A stretch of DNA of 24,487 nucleotides, taken from NCBI GenBank assembly GCA_016742125.1, contig JACVCM010000047.1, positions 1-24,487 on the forward strand, given 5' to 3'. The notes beneath the pieces were generated by a model. The model saw only the letters and a list, made by a program, of their open reading frames with translations. It did not search any database and was not told where the DNA came from. The first letter of the stretch is position 1; the number at the start of each line of letters is the position of its first letter. The stretch comes from Sphingomonadaceae bacterium (GTDB lineage: Bacteria > Pseudomonadota > Alphaproteobacteria > Sphingomonadales > Sphingomonadaceae). A program made the translations under genes and the position numbers. This document shows, one piece after another, positions 22,030 through 24,487 of this stretch.

Positions 22030-24438
22030 TTACTCCTGATCAGCCAGCACTTCATGCACCGCTTCGGCAATCTGTTGCACCGAAAATGGCTTGGGCAGGA
22101 AGGACACATTGTCGAGGCTGATGGTCTGGCGTAACTGCTCCTCCGCATAGCCAGACATGAACAGCAGCCGGATGTCGCCATATCGGCTCCGCAATTCCCG
22201 CGCCATTGTCGGACCGTCCATATTGGGCATCACCACGTCCGACACCACCAGATCATAGCGCTTGCCGTCACCGAACAGTTCCAGCGCTTCCTCGCCATCG
22301 CTGGCGGTTTCGACAACATATCCCTGGCGGACCAGTGCGCGTTCGGCCACTGCGCGCACCATATCCTCGTCCTCGACAATCAGGATACGACCGCTGCCCC
22401 ACAGATCCTTGGGCTTGTAAAATTCGCGTTTAACAGTGTCCGATGGCGGAGCCTCGCCCACATGCACCGGAAGATACACATCGAAGCGTGTCCCCTGCCC
22501 CGGTTCCGATTCGGCGAATATGAAACCGCCCGACTGTTTCACAATGCCGTAAACGGTCGAGAGACCGAGGCCGGTGCCCTTGCCCAATTCCTTGGTGGTG
22601 AAGAAGGGTTCGAAAATCTTGCCCAGATTTTCCTTGGGAATACCGACGCCGCTATCTTCGACCGACAACAGCGCATAATCGCCGATGGGCAATATGTCGC
22701 TACCCATGGCGCGCACTTCATCCTGCGACACCGCTTTGGTGCTGATATGCACGACACCGCCCTTGGGCATCGCGTCGCGCGCATTGACGCCCAGGTTGAT
22801 GATGACCTGCTCAAGCTGCCCCGGGTCGGCCCGGACCGAACCGATGGCACGGCCATGGTGCAATTCCAGCCGCACGGTTTCGCCGAGCAACCGTTTCAGC
22901 AAACTCGACACATCTGCGACCACATCCGCCAGTTGCAATATCTGCGGCCTCAAGGTCTGCTGGCGTGAAAAGGCCAGCAGTTGCCGCGTCAGGCTGGCGG
23001 CACGGTTGCTGTTGTTCTTGATCTGCTGGATGTCGTCATAATCGCCGTCGCCCGGCTGATGGCGCAACAGCATCAAGTCGCAATATCCTATGATCGCGGT
23101 CAGGATATTGTTGAAATCATGCGCGACACCGCCCGCAAGCTGACCGATCGATTCCATCTTTGTCTGCTGCGCAACCTGACGCTTCAGCCTGGTTTCCTCG
23201 ATATTGTCCTTGAGGCCCAGCAAGACTGCCGCTTCCCCAAGCCCGCGGACGCCGGCAATCGACAGCGCGATGACCTCGTCAGGCCTGTCTTTCAAACGAA
23301 CGGCGATATCGCCGGAAGCAAGCGATCCGCTGCCATAGCGGCGGATGCTTTCCAGGACTGCCGCCTTGTCCTCGGCAATCACCAGATCGGCCGGATAGGG
23401 CGGCAATTGTTGGGGGGGCAAATCGATGACCCGCGCAAAGGCTTCGTTGGCGAACAGGAAACGCCCGTCGCGGTCGACCAGCGCCAGGCCCAACGGCAAT
23501 GTCGAAAGAAGCTGTTCGACATGGGCCAGCGCAAGGCCGCGTTCGACCTTTGCGCCTTCTTCATCGACCGCGAGCAAAAGCGCAGCGCCTTCGCCCTCAT
23601 CCTCGGCCAATGGCACATGCAGCAACCGGATGGGCAAGCCCCGCCGTCCTTCCCGTTCGAAGAAAATACTGCCCTTCTCATCCATCCGCATGAAAGCCGC
23701 AAATTCACGACCGGTAATCGGCTCCTGACCGCTACCTGTCGCGCGCAGCGCAAATGCAGCGTTGGCAGCACGGATCCGGCCATCCGGGCCGATTGACACT
23801 GCCATCACACCGCTGTTCGCCATTGCCCGCCCGATCCGCCCGGCAACCAGCTCGATGGCGCGACTTTCAATGTCGAGCCGTTCAATGGGCGCCAGCCGCC
23901 ACAAAAGATATTCATCGGCGGTACCCGCCCGTGCCACCTTGACGCTGAACTGTCGGTCGTCCTTTTCAATGGTGTCGATCTGGGCGCTTCCATCGCGCCA
24001 GGCCGTCCGCGCCGCCAGGACCAGCAGCTCGCGGTTTGCTTCATCAACGCCAAGATCGGGCGGTGCCTTCAGACCGGCAAATGCCCTGGTAAAATGGTCG
24101 TTGGCACATACCAGCCGCCCGGCACGATCGCTGATCGCGATGGCCGCATTGCTCAACTGCGCAGCAGCATGGGTAATCGACCAGTCGGGTGGCAGCAGGT
24201 CTGTCGAAAGTTCGGCAGGACGGCTTCGGCGGACATAGTCGACCAGCGCCCATGCGGCTATCATCGCCCCTGCGCAACTTCCCACCAGCACGACATTGCC
24301 AGTGGCAAACCACAATATGACGAGCGACAATATCGTTGCAGCCAACAACAACAGGGCATGGCGGCGGTTGGATTGCGCGGCCTCCTCACCGTCCCCACCG
24401 AACAATTGCAATGTCGTTGGTGGGGACTGGGTGGTCAA
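22030..24438 (-). CDS. cckA: CckA hybrid sensor histidine kinase
   Basis: CckA heads the CckA-ChpT-CtrA phosphorelay that controls cell-cycle and motility genes in alphaproteobacteria. The 802-residue protein has two membrane segments (~27-45 and ~48-66), PAS-like regions (~90-180, ~205-290, ~310-410), a HisKA domain with G-G-V-A-H-D-F-N-N (His440), a HATPase domain (N-L-G-V-N-A-R-D-A-M, D-S-G-V-G-I, G-T-G-L-G-L-S) and a C-terminal receiver with Asp734 in V-S-D-V-V-M-P. It starts at a TTG at 24438, preceded by AAGGAA that overlaps the stop codon of the upstream gene, so coupling is likely. chpT and ctrA are not in the window. Confidence 0.95.
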   Translation of the reverse strand: MTTQSPPTTLQLFGGDGEEAAQSNRRHALLLLAATILSLVILWFATGNVVLVGSCAGAMIAAWALVDYVRRSRPAELSTDLLPPDWSITHAAAQLSNAAIAISDRAGRLVCANDHFTRAFAGLKAPPDLGVDEANRELLVLAARTAWRDGSAQIDTIEKDDRQFSVKVARAGTADEYLLWRLAPIERLDIESRAIELVAGRIGRAMANSGVMAVSIGPDGRIRAANAAFALRATGSGQEPITGREFAAFMRMDEKGSIFFEREGRRGLPIRLLHVPLAEDEGEGAALLLAVDEEGAKVERGLALAHVEQLLSTLPLGLALVDRDGRFLFANEAFARVIDLPPQQLPPYPADLVIAEDKAAVLESIRRYGSGSLASGDIAVRLKDRPDEVIALSIAGVRGLGEAAVLLGLKDNIEETRLKRQVAQQTKMESIGQLAGGVAHDFNNILTAIIGYCDLMLLRHQPGDGDYDDIQQIKNNSNRAASLTRQLLAFSRQQTLRPQILQLADVVADVSSLLKRLLGETVRLELHHGRAIGSVRADPGQLEQVIINLGVNARDAMPKGGVVHISTKAVSQDEVRAMGSDILPIGDYALLSVEDSGVGIPKENLGKIFEPFFTTKELGKGTGLGLSTVYGIVKQSGGFIFAESEPGQGTRFDVYLPVHVGEAPPSDTVKREFYKPKDLWGSGRILIVEDEDMVRAVAERALVRQGYVVETASDGEEALELFGDGKRYDLVVSDVVMPNMDGPTMARELRSRYGDIRLLFMSGYAEEQLRQTISLDNVSFLPKPFSVQQIAEAVHEVLADQE

Positions 24439-24447
24439 AGCGGTTCC

Positions 24448-24487
24448 TTACCAGATGCGGACGCGATCCTCGGGCTTGAGGTACAAT
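24448..24487 (-). CDS. C-terminal end of an unidentified gene (cut by window edge)
   Basis: A minus-strand frame enters at the window edge and ends in L-K-P-E-D-R-V-R-I-W then TAA, nine bases before the cckA start. The sequence reads like a genuine protein end, and the AAGGAA ribosome site of cckA overlaps the stop, suggesting an operon. Twelve residues are too few to name a family. Confidence 0.5.
   Translation of the reverse strand, partial: LYLKPEDRVRIW

Noticed and set aside
21992..22030. AT-rich stretch with a TTTTAC/GTAAAA inverted pair as a terminator for cckA
   Set aside because: The stem is only six AT-rich pairs with a 16-base loop; an UP-like element of the recA promoter is as likely, so no feature is called.
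22981..23796. 271-residue plus-strand open frame opposite cckA
   Set aside because: Antisense shadow of the PAS/HisKA region, no recognisable motif and no ribosome site.
1..24487. CRISPR array, tRNA/rRNA, insertion sequence or phage genes
   Set aside because: No regularly spaced repeats, no cloverleaf in any intergenic gap, and no transposase, integrase or phage-like protein was found on either strand.

Overview
The window is a gene-dense, moderately high-GC bacterial chromosome segment, very probably from an alphaproteobacterium of the order Sphingomonadales (a Sphingopyxis/Sphingorhabdus/Novosphingobium-like organism; genus not decidable by eye). The main grounds are a ChvI-ChvG two-component system next to pckA and a short alphaproteobacterial HprK, a CckA hybrid kinase directly upstream of recA, direct-repeat (GTTC-N7-GTTC) SOS boxes typical of alphaproteobacteria, an NfeD-family protein, DUF937 and DUF3597 proteins, and an NADP isocitrate dehydrogenase of the homodimeric ~405-residue type. 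I see no insertion sequence, prophage, CRISPR array, rRNA or tRNA, and no stretch above 300 bases without a gene. This is core chromosome, not an island.

Layout. 1-2944: end of an NfeD-family gene, a secreted amidohydrolase, a glycine-rich DUF937 protein, a DUF3597 protein and an unrecognised conserved 150-residue protein. 2982-9895: pckA (minus strand) divergent from a tightly packed plus-strand operon chvI-chvG-hprK-rapZ-EIIA(Man)-HPr-RNA methyltransferase, in which the first six genes overlap one another. 9940-13196: a small lipoprotein gene, converging on a minus-strand run of psd, pssA and rmuC. 13352-16446: plus-strand icd and a KefB/C-type cation:proton antiporter. 16443-20598: minus-strand ureohydrolase and GST (overlapping start/stop), then alaS. 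20813-24487: minus-strand cckA followed by recA, with the end of another gene at the window edge.

How the genes fit together. The pckA/chvIG/PTS block joins an envelope or acid stress two-component system, the gluconeogenic entry enzyme and a regulatory (non-transport) phosphotransfer branch (HprK, HPr, EIIA) with the nucleotide-binding regulator RapZ. No EI, EIIB or EIIC lies in the window. psd and pssA catalyse successive steps to phosphatidylethanolamine. cckA and recA place cell-cycle phosphorelay control beside the SOS recombinase.

I found no wholly new system. The most interesting signals are regulatory: two SOS boxes in tandem in front of recA; a repeated promoter geometry (-35, 16-17 bases, -10, then 6 bases, then ATG) that predicts leaderless mRNAs for chvI, psd and the lipoprotein and perhaps others; GTCA direct repeats between pckA and chvI; dyads before icd and the ureohydrolase; and several convergent gene pairs whose stop codons overlap or abut.
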